Assembly (NCBI GenBank): GCA_963675135.1
Contig: OY776124.1
Location: 13,840,677 to 13,904,676, forward strand
DNA from: Galeopsis tetrahit
Taxonomy: Eukaryota; Streptophyta; Magnoliopsida; Lamiales; Lamiaceae
Reading direction: 5' to 3'
Length of the DNA: 64,000 bases
The notes below the pieces were generated by a model. It did no database searches and was not told the origin of the DNA. It saw only the letters and a program-made list of their open reading frames with translations. Positions 11,131 through 22,430 of this stretch are shown one piece after another (position 1 is the stretch's first letter; each line of letters opens with the position of its first letter). A program made the translations under genes and the position numbers.

Positions 11131-11868
11131 TATCAAAATTGGTCACTTATTATTTTTTATCAATTTTGATGCTCATGTTAGAAAATTTGTCATTTTTTTT
11201 CATTTTTTACTCAATTTATTTTTCAATTTTTACTGAATTTATCTTCATCTTCAATTAATATTGTTGGCGTGTGACTAAAAAATACAAAATTCACAAATAT
11301 AATGATAACAGAAAAATATCTAGAATATAAAAGAAAGAAGAAAAATAAGTTTTTGAAATATTTTTAATATGAATTGATAATTTTAGAGAGTTATTTACCA
11401 TTAATTTTCACCATAAATGTTAGTAGATGATCATGCCCGAATAATTATAAATGGAGAAATGAATTCTAATAATTAAATATTTTGAAATAAATTTTTATTC
11501 TCAATCATTATACAAATTCAATATAAAAATTAGTAATTAAAATATTGTTTAAAACAGTCTGAAAAACAGAGGAAAAAAACAAGTCGGAATAATTTTCAAT
11601 GTGAATACAATAATTATAAAGGCTTGCCACCTTTCTTTTCTTTGGTGTTTTTCTTACTGGGTACACACTCACCTCCTTAGAGTAAAGAGTAAACCAAATA
11701 ATTATAATTAGATGATAATAAATCAAATCATAATTGAGTTATATGATTATTAACAATTTACTGATAATTCTTAGTTTCCTGTAAAGAGTTTGATTGATGA
11801 ATCAACAAATGTTGTAGAAAGATGCATAAGAAAATATAATAGCAAATACATATTGTACGCACTGTATT

Positions 11869-12241
11869 CAGTGACGGAGCCAGGAATTTTAGGTCGGGGC
11901 CCGATTAACTTTATTACAAAAACCGTAATGGATCAAAATTAAATTTCATATTCACATAAGTGTTATATTTTTTTGGGTCCACCATACACTCAATAAAAGT
12001 TTACAAAATTAAGAGACATAATACTGTCAAAATTATTAATATATTACTATCATAAAAAAAAATAAAGTAATTTAATTGTTGTTGAACTCTGGTTGATTAC
12101 AAAAAGGAAATCTTTTTTCATTGCAGCTTAACCACTGTGCCAAATTTAATTAGTAGACATAGTACAATATATATAATAGAAATATTCAAAATTTGTGGGG
12201 GGCCCAGTGACCCTCCTGGGCCCTTCTTCCCTCCGTCATTG
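11869..12241. mobile_element. hAT MITE with perfect 8-bp TSD
   Basis: 373 bp beginning CAGTGACGGAGCCAGG and ending CCTCCGTCATTG (inverse of CAATGACGGAGG). Both flanks read ACTGTATT (11861-11868 and 12242-12249), an 8-bp duplication as expected for hAT. It is nested in the left arm of the long-inverted-repeat element. Confidence 0.9.
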
Positions 12242-12589
12242 ACTGTATTAGTAGGTATTAGGGTGCATAAGCATTCTGGTTACAAACTCAAAATCACTCT
12301 ATTTGTGGATTTTTTATTTCTTATTCACACACCAAAAGATAAATTCAGTAAAAATTGAAAAAAAAAATTAAGGTTTGGGGTTTACGTTTTAGGAATTAAA
12401 GGAAGGAAAATGATGTTAAAAAAAAATGTTCACGTTCAAAACTTTTTCTCGGTTAGTAATAACGAATTTTCTAAATGCAGCATAAAATTGATAAAAAAAC
12501 ATAGCCAAATACTTGTATGCACTTGCATGTACGATGCATACTTCAATTTTAATTTTAAATTTTAATTCATCAATTAATTTTAATTTTAT

Positions 12590-12845
12590 TTGCACCCGTT
12601 CATTTAATGAGTTCACCCCCCTCCAAATTATTTTTTACTATTTTTATTTGCACTCGCTCATTTAATGAGTTCACTCCCAAATCATTTTTATTACGGTTAT
12701 CTACACTCGCTCATTTTATGAGTTCACCCCCAAATCATTTTTTTACCATGGTTATCTACACTCGCTTATTTTATAAGTTCACCCCCAAATTATTATTTTA
12801 CCACGATGCACCCCCTCATTTTATGAGTTCACCCCAACATATTTT
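12590..12845. repeat. Subterminal tandem array, left arm (5 units)
   Basis: Five units of about 52-57 bp are built around cactcgctcatttaatgagttcaccccc. The same units appear inverted in the right arm at 14690-15055. Confidence 0.8.
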
Positions 12846-13279
12846 TTAAAAAATAATCACATTTATAAAACTATATTATCATTTTATTAATTTACAATAA
12901 ATATAATAAAATAAACTCTAATTTATATATTTACAATATGCAGTCGAGTTATTGTCGAGTTACCGTCGATTCACCACCAACTCACCATATTAAAAAAAAA
13001 TCGTAAAAATATAATTAATAAAAAACTATCGAAATTAGCCACAAATCTAGATTTTTTCTTTTTAATTTTTCTTCCCCCTTCTCTTTTCCTTTATTTTTTC
13101 CCATTTTCAGATTATTTTTCAATTTTTTTATTTATTCATTTTTTTTTCTTTTACTTTTTTTATTTTATTTTAATGCCTTTCTTTTCCATTTTTTCATTTG
13201 TTTTTTTAAATTTTAATACAAAATAATATTATAGGTATGATTTTATTATAATCGATCGGCGGTGCACCTAAATTTCAAT

Positions 13280-13870
13280 TTTAATTTGATGAGTAAAGGA
13301 CCTGCCGAAAATCCATGTCGTTCGACGGGTGACCCTACCACCACCATGCCCGACCACCCCCTCGACGGCGATGGCGGCACTTCCGTCTCGGCCATTGAAG
13401 CCCGAGACCCCTCCTCGAATCGCAATGTCGATTCTTCACTTCCATGACAATTGACATCATCTTCCATCTCGACCGAAAACCTCTACTCATTTCGACCACC
13501 AATGCGACTGCTTCCATCAATCTCCCTTGTGTTCGCGATCCAGGATCTTCTCCGGCATCAATGGCGCTCGCCTACAACACTCGGATCGACGCCGCCTCGC
13601 TCTCGTCGTTCATCTCTGTCCAAATCGAAGCTACATTGCTTAGTCTTCTTCACCCTGCTCCTGCACAGCCTCTTCCTCCGGCTGACGGCAGCCCGACGGA
13701 GGACTGTGAGTATGTTGCTGATGAATCTCTGATCGGCTGGCACTCGGAGTTGGTGACCTTGCCGATGAAATCTCAGGCGGCGACTGCTGACCTAGGGTGC
13801 CTTCCCATTGGGCTAAGGTCTCGTTCAATTGGGCTTGGTAATGTGCACCCCCTATTTTCTTCATTACACC
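13280..13870 (+). pseudogene. GC-rich captured gene-like sequence
   Basis: A sharply GC-richer block sits in the centre of the inverted-repeat element. The longest plus frame (13444-13956) reads 170 aa including RIDAASLSSFISVQIEATLL and HPAPAQPLPPADGSPTEDCE. Other frames are also open, so the true frame is unsure. No domain is recognised. The location between long inverted arms fits transduplication of host exons by a Pack-MULE, but the donor gene is unknown. Confidence 0.35.
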
Positions 13871-13889
13871 TCGGTCTGTACTCCCTCCC

Positions 13890-14420
13890 CTTTTTTTATG
13901 GTATTATTGTTAGTGGTACTGGTATTACTAGTTATTTATTGAGGTATTACTATTAATACACTATTGAATTAATATTAATGATTATTGATTACGGTATTAT
14001 TATTGATTATTAATTGTGGTATTATTGGTTATTGTTTGTGGTATTACTGATTATGTGGAATTATTTATTATTGCTTAAGGCATTACTGATTATTATTATT
14101 GTTTATGGTATTACATATTATTTTTTATGGTATTACTGATAATTATGTTTTGTATTACTGAATATAATTAGATTTGTGGAATTATTTATTATTGTGTAAG
14201 CTATTACTGATCAATGTTCATGGTATTACTAATTATTGTTCATGGTATACTTATAATTGTTTTTGGTATTATTGAATATAATTAGATGTGTGGAATTATT
14301 TGTTATTGTATAAAATTTTACTGTAATTAGATGTGTGTAATTATTTGTTATTGTAAGATATTACTAATTATTGTTAATGATATTACTGATTATTGTTTAT
14401 AGTATTATTGGTTATTCCAT
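13890..14420. repeat. Degenerate ggtattactgattattgtt array
   Basis: Some 20 imperfect units of about 22-30 bp vary ggtattactgattattg and tgtggaattatttattattg. Non-coding and AT-rich. Confidence 0.75.
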
Positions 14421-14689
14421 ACTGAACAAGTATGGAATAAAAACTGAAAAATGAGAAGAAAAAAAAAATTGAGATCCGTGTCTAATTTCGATAGTTTTTT
14501 TTTATTATGTTTTTACGATTTTTTTTAAAAAATATGGATGATTTAATGGTGAATCGACGGTAACTCAGCAATGACTCGACTGCAAGATTGTAAATGTATA
14601 AATTAGGGTTGATTTTATTATTATATTTTGTGTAAATTAATAAAAAGATAATATAATATTTTAAATGTAATTATTTTTAAAAAAATATT

Positions 14690-15055
14690 TGGGGGTGAAC
14701 TCCTAAAATTAGCGGGTGCAGATAATTGTGGTAAAAAATTTTTTGGGGGTGAACTCATAAATGAGCGGGTGTAGATAACCATTGTAAAAAAGAAATAAGT
14801 TGGAGGTGAACTAAAATGAGCATGTGTAGATAACTGTAGTATAAATATGATTTGGGGTGAACTCATAAAATCAGCTAGTGCAAATAACTGTAGTAAAAAA
14901 ATAATTTGGGGGTGAGCTCATAAAATGAGCGGGTGTAGGTAACCGTTGTAAAAAATGATTTGGGGGTGAACTCATAAAATGAGCGAGTGAAGATAACTAT
15001 AGTAAAAATTTAATTTGGGGGTGAACTCATTAAATTTGCAGGTGCAGAAAAAATA
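14690..15055. repeat. Subterminal tandem array, right arm (7 units)
   Basis: Seven units of about 54 bp have gggggtgaactcataaaatg and agcgggtgtagataac, the reverse complement of the left-arm array at 12590-12845. Confidence 0.8.
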
Positions 15056-15173
15056 TAAATAAAAAATTAAAATTAAGTGTACGGTGCATACGAGTGTACG
15101 CAAGTGTTACCCAAAAATATAATTTTGATAGTGATTAAATGTGGGTGATCAAATCTAAAAAGTATTTTTTCCC

Positions 15174-16006
15174 TAAATCTTAAAACAAACACAAAAAGCA
15201 TTAGAATTTTCACTAGATTTTAAAATTTGAATTTCAAAATCTCAAAACAAACATGGGCCAAGTGTTTATGTTTAGTGATGTGCCATTTATAGATAGTGAG
15301 GTGGTACATGGTTTTCTCTTTTTACCTCTTATTTGTTAACTTGGCTTAAATTCTTCACTCCTTTTAATTACAAGTTATTTAATTAGGTATATAGGAAGGA
15401 ATATATTTTTAACATATCAATTGTAAATTTTATGTGGGTTTAAATTTGAGTATTTGTTTTAATATTTTAAAAAAGTGTAATAATAAGTTAGTTTTTAGTG
15501 TAATTTTGTAAATTTTGACATATAATTTAGGTATATAGAAAGGAATATATTTAACATATTTAAATTTGAGTGCTCTCTTCGCCTCACACTAATTTTCATA
15601 CTTTTATTTTCGAGACGTTCTACAATAATTTTCACACCCCTTAAAATTGAAAATCTTTATAAATTTCACTCTCACAATATTCTCAATTTTATATACATGT
15701 CATTACCTTTTTTCTCCACCAATACACCAAAATTAATTAATTTCTTTAATTTGTTCGGAGTACATAAAAGATTTACAAAATTACTCTGAAAATTATTACG
15801 TCACGGGGGGAGTACTTAAAGAGTTGAAAAATAATGATGTTTTTCACTTTTTTGTATTAACATTGCGTAATTGAAGTTTATAAATGATTTTTACTTTTAA
15901 ACTTTAAAGTAAAATTGTTATCTAATGTTAAAATTATTATTGGATGGGGAAGTAAAATGTTACGAAATTTAAGAAAATTGAGTTTAAAAATATAAGGAGA
16001 TAAAGT
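15174..16006. other. Intergenic DNA with degraded MITE ends
   Basis: An isolated MITE end (tctcaaaacaaacatgggcc, ending about 15256) resembles the right terminus of the 8580-8821 family. ttaggtatatag.aaggaatatat occurs at about 15384 and 15529. No gene is seen. Confidence 0.5.
15573..15812. mobile_element. Degraded Stowaway-like MITE
   Basis: Left CTCTCTTCGCCTCACACT and right acgtcacggggggag, then TA, are diverged versions of the CTCCCTCCGTCCCACACT ends. Inner motifs gagacgttctacaataattt and cattacc match other Stowaways here. Confidence 0.6.
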
Positions 16007-16423
16007 GGGTGTTTTCAAACACTATAAGATGCTTAAAAGCACTTTTTTTTAAATAGAATCACTTTTGAAGTGTTTTCAAACACAACCAAGTGATTAAGTT
16101 AATTTGTTAAAAGTGATTTTGATGAAGCATCCCTCCACCTACTTCTAATAGCTTCTATGTGCTTCTCATCATTACAATAATCAATTTTACAATTTTACCC
16201 CCACAATTTAAATAATATTTCATCTTTACCTATTACCTATCCAAATGTAATAAGGGTGTTTTTTGTAAATTTATAAAAAAAAAGTGGTTTGTTTTGTAAA
16301 CACCACAACATATACACAATTGATTTAAAGTGCTTAATTTTAAAACACTATCAACTTTCAATTATATTGCAAAAATCATTTTTAATCACTTTTAATCAAT
16401 CAATATGGTTTGCAAACACACCC
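16007..16423. mobile_element. MITE with GGGTGTTTTCAAACAC ends
   Basis: 417 bp. The left end gggtgttttcaaacac is inverse-matched by the right end ggtttgcaaacacaccc. Subterminal gcttaaaagcact and agtgcttaattttaaa are also inverted. A short relative lies at 30408-30525. The TSD is unclear. Confidence 0.7.
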
Positions 16424-16855
16424 AAAATATGAATTTTATAGCTTTTGATTCTCTTCCTTTTTTTTTTTTTCTCGATTTATGTACCAATGTCGCTGTTGGT
16501 TTTATTTTTTCAATACACATTTTTAAAGTCGTTTGGGTGAGAATGTAATCTTCTTTTTATTTAATATAGTTCTGTTTCTATTTATAGATTGTGGGGAAAT
16601 TGTTCGAATCTTCAAGAAAATTAAACAAATAAATTTTTTAAAAAGTGAGTAAATTTCCAGTGTAAATAAACTATTATACATAAGAAATTTAAAAATTCAT
16701 TTCGAATAAGGCCGTGCAATTTTGGTTAAAATTGTGGAGAAATGAAATGGAGTTTGAAAATACAATTATTCCGATTAATAGTAATATCTACAAATTTCTG
16801 AAATTATTATTCAGTTTGAATATTTATCGAGAATACTTTTTTTCTGAAATTATTA

Positions 16856-17118
16856 CTCCCTCCGTCCCGGTATAAGTTTCCCACTTCTTTTGGGTGTTTT
16901 GATTAAGGAATATAATAAAATAATAGATGTAGTACAAGTGATGTAATTGTGAGAGAGAAAATAATAGATTGGTATGAGATGGAGTATGATAAAATAATAG
17001 ATAAAGTGTAAGTGATGTGATTGGGAGAGAGAAAATAATTTACCAAAAATGAAATGGGAAACTTATAGTGGGACATCCAAAAAAGGAAAGTGGGAAACTT
17101 ATAGTGGGACGGAGGGAG
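16856..17118. mobile_element. Stowaway MITE, intact ends, TA TSD
   Basis: 263 bp from CTCCCTCCGTCCCGGTATAA to its inverse at the right end (cttatagtgggacggaggg), flanked by TA at 16854-16855 and 17119-17120. The terminal 25 bp on the right is duplicated internally (aaacttatagtgggac at 17049 and about 17096). Confidence 0.9.
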
Positions 17119-17386
17119 TATTAGTTTTTGAGAAGGCAGTAAAATTTAGGCTTAGAGTGGCGCGAGACAGTCGTAATAGTAGAAGATGTTCATTCGCTAT
17201 CTTTTACCTGCAAGGGCAATCATTTTGTTCTCTATTGACTAAATAATTTTGTTCTGTATAAGAAAATGCACAACAAATTTAAAAAAAATAAAAAATAAAT
17301 ACAGTAGATGGATTAGAAGGTGTATGATTAAAAAAAATGTATAACTTTCATTAAAACATATAAAAATTAAAAGTATGATAGTTTTT
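17119..17386. other. Short intergenic stretch
   Basis: AT-rich, with no gene or clear repeat. It is the target side of the copia insertion that follows. Confidence 0.5.
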
Positions 17387-17655
17387 TCTAAAGGAATTTA
17401 CTAGATACACTCTCATTTTCCTTTACTAACAGATTTGTTCACCCTTAATAGATGAGGGTAGTTTGTTAGTTAGTAGCAGTTGGTTAGTTAGTTAGGCTAA
17501 TCTCAAGGTTAAATACTTGATTGAGATTAGTAGTTAGGTGGTGATTTTATCTTCTGTAATCAAACAGATTTCTCTTCTTCAATATAGCATCTTGCCCCTT
17601 TCTTCTTCATTTCTCTCTTCAATGGAGAAGATGATCTATGTTTCAATTATCAACA
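17387..17655 (+). repeat. Copia-1 5' LTR
   Basis: 269 bp, starts TCTAAAGGAATTTAC and ends ATCAACA. It is followed directly by TGGTATCA (17656-17663), matching the 3' end of initiator Met tRNA. The canonical first G of TG is C in both LTRs. Confidence 0.92.
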
Positions 17656-17783
17656 TGGTATCAATTTTTTGATAATTGTTTCGATCCTTTACAAATCACC
17701 CAAATCGATTGCTTCCCTCTTTTCTAGGGCTTCGATTCTCTTCCTTTTTCTCTGTTTCTTGACGATTCTTCTCGCCTGCATCC

Positions 17784-18821
17784 ATGGCGAATAACAATCC
17801 TCCCAATAACCCCCCTTCTACCACCACCACGGCGACGACAAGCACCTCCTCTCTTGACCCAGCTCTCAACCCCTTCTCTCCGTTGGCGTTGCACCACAAT
17901 GCTAACCCTGCTGTGGCGATTGTTCTTGAGCCCCTTGACGGAACCAATTATGTCTTTTGGAGCCACGCCATCAAGAGAGCTCTTAGCGTGAAGAACAAAG
18001 TCCTTCTAATTGATGGTTCTCTACCCATCCCCGATGAAGAGAAAGATCCGGCTATTTATGCCGCTTGGGTAAGATCCAACGACCTTGTTCTTATGTGGAT
18101 ATTAAACTCCATCATACCTGCTATTAAGAGAACCCTAGAGTATTTTTCAATTGCCAGAGATGTATGGGATGAATTAAAACTTAGGTATGCTTTATCCGAT
18201 GGCACTAGAGTCTACCATTTAGAAAAATCTTTGAGCTCCATAACTCAAGGTTCTCAATCTCTTGTCACCTATTATAATCAGTTTAAAGCCTTATGGGATG
18301 AATACCTTAGTTTTAGGCCTCTTATTAAGTGTTCTTGTGGTGTTATGGATTCTTGCACTTGTGATTTACCTAAGCTAATGTCTACCACCCAGGAACAAGA
18401 TTCTGTTATGAAATTTTTGCTTGGCTTGCATGACTCTTACTCCACTATTAGCAGTCAATTTTTGCTTCAATCTCCTTTTCCTCCCTTGTCCAAAATCTAT
18501 GGCCTCTTACTCCAAGAAGAATCCCAGAGGAGTCTTTTACTCACCCCTGACCCTATTCATCTTGATACTATTGCTATGACTGCCAAGAATACTAGATTTT
18601 ATAGAGACAGGAAGAAACCCCTCAAATGTGGTCATTGTGATGGATTGGGCCACACAATGGATAGATGTTTCCACATCATTGGCTTTCCCCTAGTTGGAAA
18701 GGCCCTAGAGTTCCTCCTTCTAAAGTCATCAACAAACCTGCCAGCAACTATCTCAACACTCTTCCTGAGAAGGACCTCTCAAACCCTCTTATCCATCCTG
18801 AGGCATATAACAACTTTGTGA
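17784..18821 (+). pseudogene. Copia-1 gag (capsid-like)
   Basis: Frame of 345 aa from ATG 17784. The Ser/Thr/Pro-rich N-terminus is followed by the copia gag core starting LEPLDGTNYVFWSHAIKRAL at about residue 48, and a CCHC zinc knuckle CGHCDGLGHTMDRC at about residues 282-295 for RNA binding. After the knuckle the frame drifts (from about 18690) while the true continuation is in the frame of the next ORF. The offset lies in a run of four C residues after GGCTTT and looks like a one-base loss; programmed frameshifting is less likely since most plant copia elements use a single ORF. Confidence 0.85.
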
Positions 18822-21565
18822 GTTCCTCTAAAACTCAGCTGCCAGGTAGCAACAGGGATCTCTCTCACTCTGTGGCTGGTGCCTCCACTGTCCACATTGA
18901 AGACATTCAACACCCCTCCACTTCTGGTATGTCTTCTTCCCTTTGTTCTCAATCTTCATCTATTTCTACTTGGATATTGGACACTAGAGCTACAGACCAC
19001 ATGGTTTTTGACCTCTCCATGTTCTCTACACCTCCCTGTGCTACCAATATCCTTATATCTCTCCCTAATAATGCCATCTCCACTGCCACACACATGAGAA
19101 ATATCACTATTAATGAGCATCTTACTTTGTACAATGTCTTATATGTACCAGATTTCACTTTCAATCTTTTGTCTATTAGTCATTTGACCAGATACTCTAA
19201 TTGCACTGTTAGCTTCTTGTCCTCACATTGCATTCTGCAGGACAACATGAGCAAGAGGGTGATTGGTACTGCTGAGCAAGTGCGAGGACTATATCTCCTT
19301 CACACAACTTCTTCACCAACCCTTTCTGCTTTAGTGTCTTCTTTATGTTCTGGTAGTTCTAAGCTTGACACCTGTAAGTTTGATCTATGGCATAATAGAC
19401 TAGGTCATACTTCTAGTAAATGTTTGCAACATATTCCTGAGTTGAATGTAAAAGACATTGATTTGCATAATAATTGTTACATTTGTCATTTGGCTAAGCA
19501 AAAGAAGAAATCATTTCCCTTAAGCACCTCTACTTCTTCTCATGCATTTCAATTGATTCATTGTGATGTTTGGGGTCCATTTTCTCTGTGTTCTGCCACT
19601 GGTCATAGATATTTTCTAACCATTGTGGATGATTTTAGTAGATGTACTTGGGTCTATCTTTTAAGTGTTAAGAGTGATGTTAAACACTCTCTAGAAAACT
19701 TTTACAATATGGTGCTTACCCAGTTTAATACTAAAATTAAAACCTTAAGAAGTGATAATGGTTCTGAATTTATTCTTACTGACTTCTATCATAAGTTGGG
19801 TATCATACATCAAACCTCATGTGTTGAAACTCCCCAGCAAAATGGGCTTGTTGAAAGAAAGCACCAACACCTTCTTCAAGTAGCTAGGGCACTTATGTTT
19901 CAATCTTCTCTCCCTTTAAAATTCTGGAGTGAGAGTATCAAAACTGCTCCCTATCTTATCAATAGAATCCCATCTTTTATTCTTAAGCATAAATCCCCTT
20001 TTGAAATATTGTATGGAGTAAAACCTGATTACTCTTTCCTAAGAACCTTTGGTTGTTTGTGTTTTGCTAACACACTGGTCTCTCATAGACAAAAGTTTGA
20101 TCTTAGGGCCTCCAAATGTGTGTTTATTGGTTATCCTTTTGGCACTAAGGGTTACAAACTTTTGGATCTTCAAACTGGAAAATTCATTATTTCTAGAAAT
20201 GTGAAATTCTTTGAAAATATTTTCCCTTTTTCTAACATAACCACACCACCTGTTCTCCCTATTCCCATACCCACTGATGATGATGATGACACCGATCCCC
20301 CTATTCATATTGATTTACTGAATGAAATTTCTCCCCATCCTGATCTCATTACAAATGTGCCTGTTGCACCTCCTTTTGAAGAAACTGTTCCTAATCAGTC
20401 TCCTGTATCCCATACTCTAGAGGTTCCATCTACTAGACCCTCTAGAAATAAAACACAGCCTGCTTACCTACAAGTTTATGAAACCACTCTTCCTGCCTCC
20501 ATTGATCATGCCAAAACCAATCTTTCCCTTTCTGGAAAACACTACCCCATTCACCTTTTTTTATCCACTGATAAGTTGTCTTCCACTTATAAAACTTTTA
20601 CAGCCTCTATCTCTCAGCAACAAGAGCCCATCACCTATAAACAAGCTATTTTAGACCACAATTGGGTTAGTGCAATGAAAAATGAACTTGATGCCTTAGA
20701 AAAGAATCATACTTGGTCTCTTGTTAATCTCTCATTGGGAAAACATTGTATAGGTTGTAGATGGGTTTATAAAATTAAATACAACTCTGATGGATCTATT
20801 GAAAGGTATAAAGCAAGGTTAGTGGCTAAAGGCTATACTCAACAAGTGGGCATAGATTATTTTGATACTTTTTCTCCTGTGGCCAAAATCACCACTGTTA
20901 GAATTCTTCTTGCTGTTGCTACTTCCAAAAATTGGCATGTCCATCAATTAGATGTTAATAATGCTTTTCTACATGGTGACTTGGTAGAAGAAATATATAT
21001 GACTCCTCCCCCTGGTTATTGTACTTCAAATGATAAGAGAGTTTGCAGGTTACACAAGAGTCTATATGGTTTGAAACAAGCTTCTAAACAATGGTTCACT
21101 AAACTGACTTCTTGTTTATTATCTTTAGGCTTCACACAATCTAAAGCTGACACTTCCCTTTTTACTAGACAAGATAAGCATGATTTTACTACTATCCTTT
21201 GTTATGTTGATGACCTTATTGTTACTGGCACTAACCTTCATATCATCAACTCTATTAAAAAGTGCTTACATGTCCAATTCACTATCAAAGACCTTGGAAC
21301 TTTGATATATATTTTAGGCATTGAAATTGCCAGAAATAACAAGGGTATGACTTTATGTCAAAGGAAATATGCTCTTGATCTTCTTCATGATTCTGGTTAT
21401 CTAGGGTGTAAACCCTGTTCTACACCAATGGATTCCTCTGTAAGCTTTGATCCACAGTCTCCAGCTCTTCAACATCCAGATCAGTACAGAAGGTTGATTG
21501 GTAAGCTCCTTTATTTGACTATAACTAGACCTGATATCTCCTATGCAGTCCAAACATTGAGCTAG
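18665..21565 (+). pseudogene. Copia-1 pol: protease, integrase, reverse transcriptase
   Basis: The 966-aa frame overlaps gag; its first Met is not a true start. Protease motif WILDTRATDHM at about residues 103-113 has Arg where the invariant Gly of D-S/T-G should be. Integrase has the HHCC region (LWHNRLGH...CYIC) near 242-276 and the DDE core: IHCDVWGP, SDNGSEF and NGLVERKH near 300-400. RT carries RLVAKGYTQQ, QLDVNNAFLHGDL, SLYGLKQA and catalytic YVDD near residue 847. The frame ends LS-TAG at 21563-21565, within a conserved region linking RT to RNase H, where relatives have Gln. Confidence 0.9.
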
Positions 21566-21568
21566 CTC

Positions 21569-22204
21569 ATGCAATCACCAACTGAAGCTCATTTAACTGC
21601 TGTGCACAGAATCTTGAGATATATCAAAGGTAGTCCAGGTACTGGTATTTTTTACCCCAGAAATAATTCTTTCAAATTACATGTCTTCTCTGATTCAGAC
21701 TGGGCTAGATGCATCCAAACTAGAAGGAGCATTACAGGTTATAGCATATACTTTGGGAATTCTCTAATCTCTTGGAAATCCAAGAAACAATCTACTGTCA
21801 GCAGATCTTCAGCAGAGGCTGAGTATAGAGATTTGGCCTCAACTTCTTGTGAGCTTCAATGGATCCACTACATCCTTGCAGACTTGAAGATCCAGCACTC
21901 CACTCCTTCATCCATGTACACTGACAGCAAGAGTGCATTCTCTATTGCTCACAACCCCTGTCTTCACCAAAGGACCAAACATATCTCTTTGGACTACCAC
22001 TTCACAAGGGAAAAGATCCAAGAAGGCCTTCTCCAACTTGTTCATATACCTACTGCCCAGAATTTAGCTGACATGCTCACCAAACCTTTGCCTCCTTCTC
22101 TCTTTGGCCTACATGTTTCCAAAATGGGCTTGATGAATATCCACTCCCATTTTGAGGGGGGTCTAAAGGAATTTACTAGATACACTCTCATTTTCCTTTA
22201 CTAA
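21569..22204 (+). pseudogene. Copia-1 pol C-terminus: RNase H
   Basis: In frame with the preceding ORF after one TAG codon. RNase H motifs: SDSDWARC (first Asp), SSAEAEYRDLA (Glu), YTDSKSAFSIA (Asp), RTKHISLDYHF and ADMLTKPL. It ends inside the 3' LTR. The product could only be made by stop readthrough or supplied in trans. Confidence 0.9.
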
Positions 22205-22430
22205 CAGATTTGTTCACCCTTAATAGATAAGGGTAGTTTGTTAGTTAGTAGAAGTTGGTTAGTTAGTTAGGCTAATCTCAAGGTTAAATACTTGATTGAG
22301 ATTAGCAGTTAGGTGGTGATTTTATCTTCTGTAATCAAACAGATTTCTCTTCTTCAATATAGCATCTTGCCCCTTTCTTCTTCATTTCTCTCTTCAATGG
22401 AGAAGATGATCTATGTTTCAATTATCAACA
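22162..22430 (+). repeat. Copia-1 3' LTR
   Basis: 269 bp, differing from the 5' LTR at about three bases (for example gataaggg versus gatgaggg). Preceded by the polypurine tract at 22150-22161 and followed by TTTTT. Confidence 0.92.

Larger units (their letters stand above)
11028..15173. mobile_element. Long-inverted-repeat Mutator-like element (Pack-MULE-like)
   Basis: The left end GGGAAAATATCGCTGGTCAC is matched by the right end, whose reverse complement starts GGGAAAAAATACTTTTTAGA at 15173. Then gatttgatca.ccacatttaatcactatcaaaatt is shared. Inside, 12520-12850 and 12940-13040 on the left are matched in inverted order by 14690-15110 and 14490-14585 on the right, so the arms extend far inward. 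The left arm carries an extra 1.3 kb containing a hAT MITE. No transposase is present. Putative 9-bp flanks agree at only 6 of 9 positions, so the family call rests on end style and arm length. Confidence 0.55.
17387..22430 (+). mobile_element. Ty1/copia retrotransposon, nearly complete (Copia-1)
   Basis: 5,044 bp with two 269-bp LTRs, a tRNA-iMet primer site (TGGTATCA at 17656), gag, then protease-integrase-RT-RNase H in the copia order, and a purine tract (TTTTGAGGGGGGT) just before the 3' LTR. The flanks are TTTTT on both sides, consistent with a 5-bp TSD though low in complexity. The LTRs differ at about three positions, so the insertion is young. Coding is interrupted by a gag/pol frame offset near 18690, a stop at 21563-21565 and an altered protease active site, so this copy is probably not autonomous. 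Confidence 0.93.

Noticed and set aside
17696..17966. Minus-strand 80-83-aa frames opposite Copia-1 gag
   Set aside because: Antisense shadows of the Pro/Thr-rich gag N-terminus.
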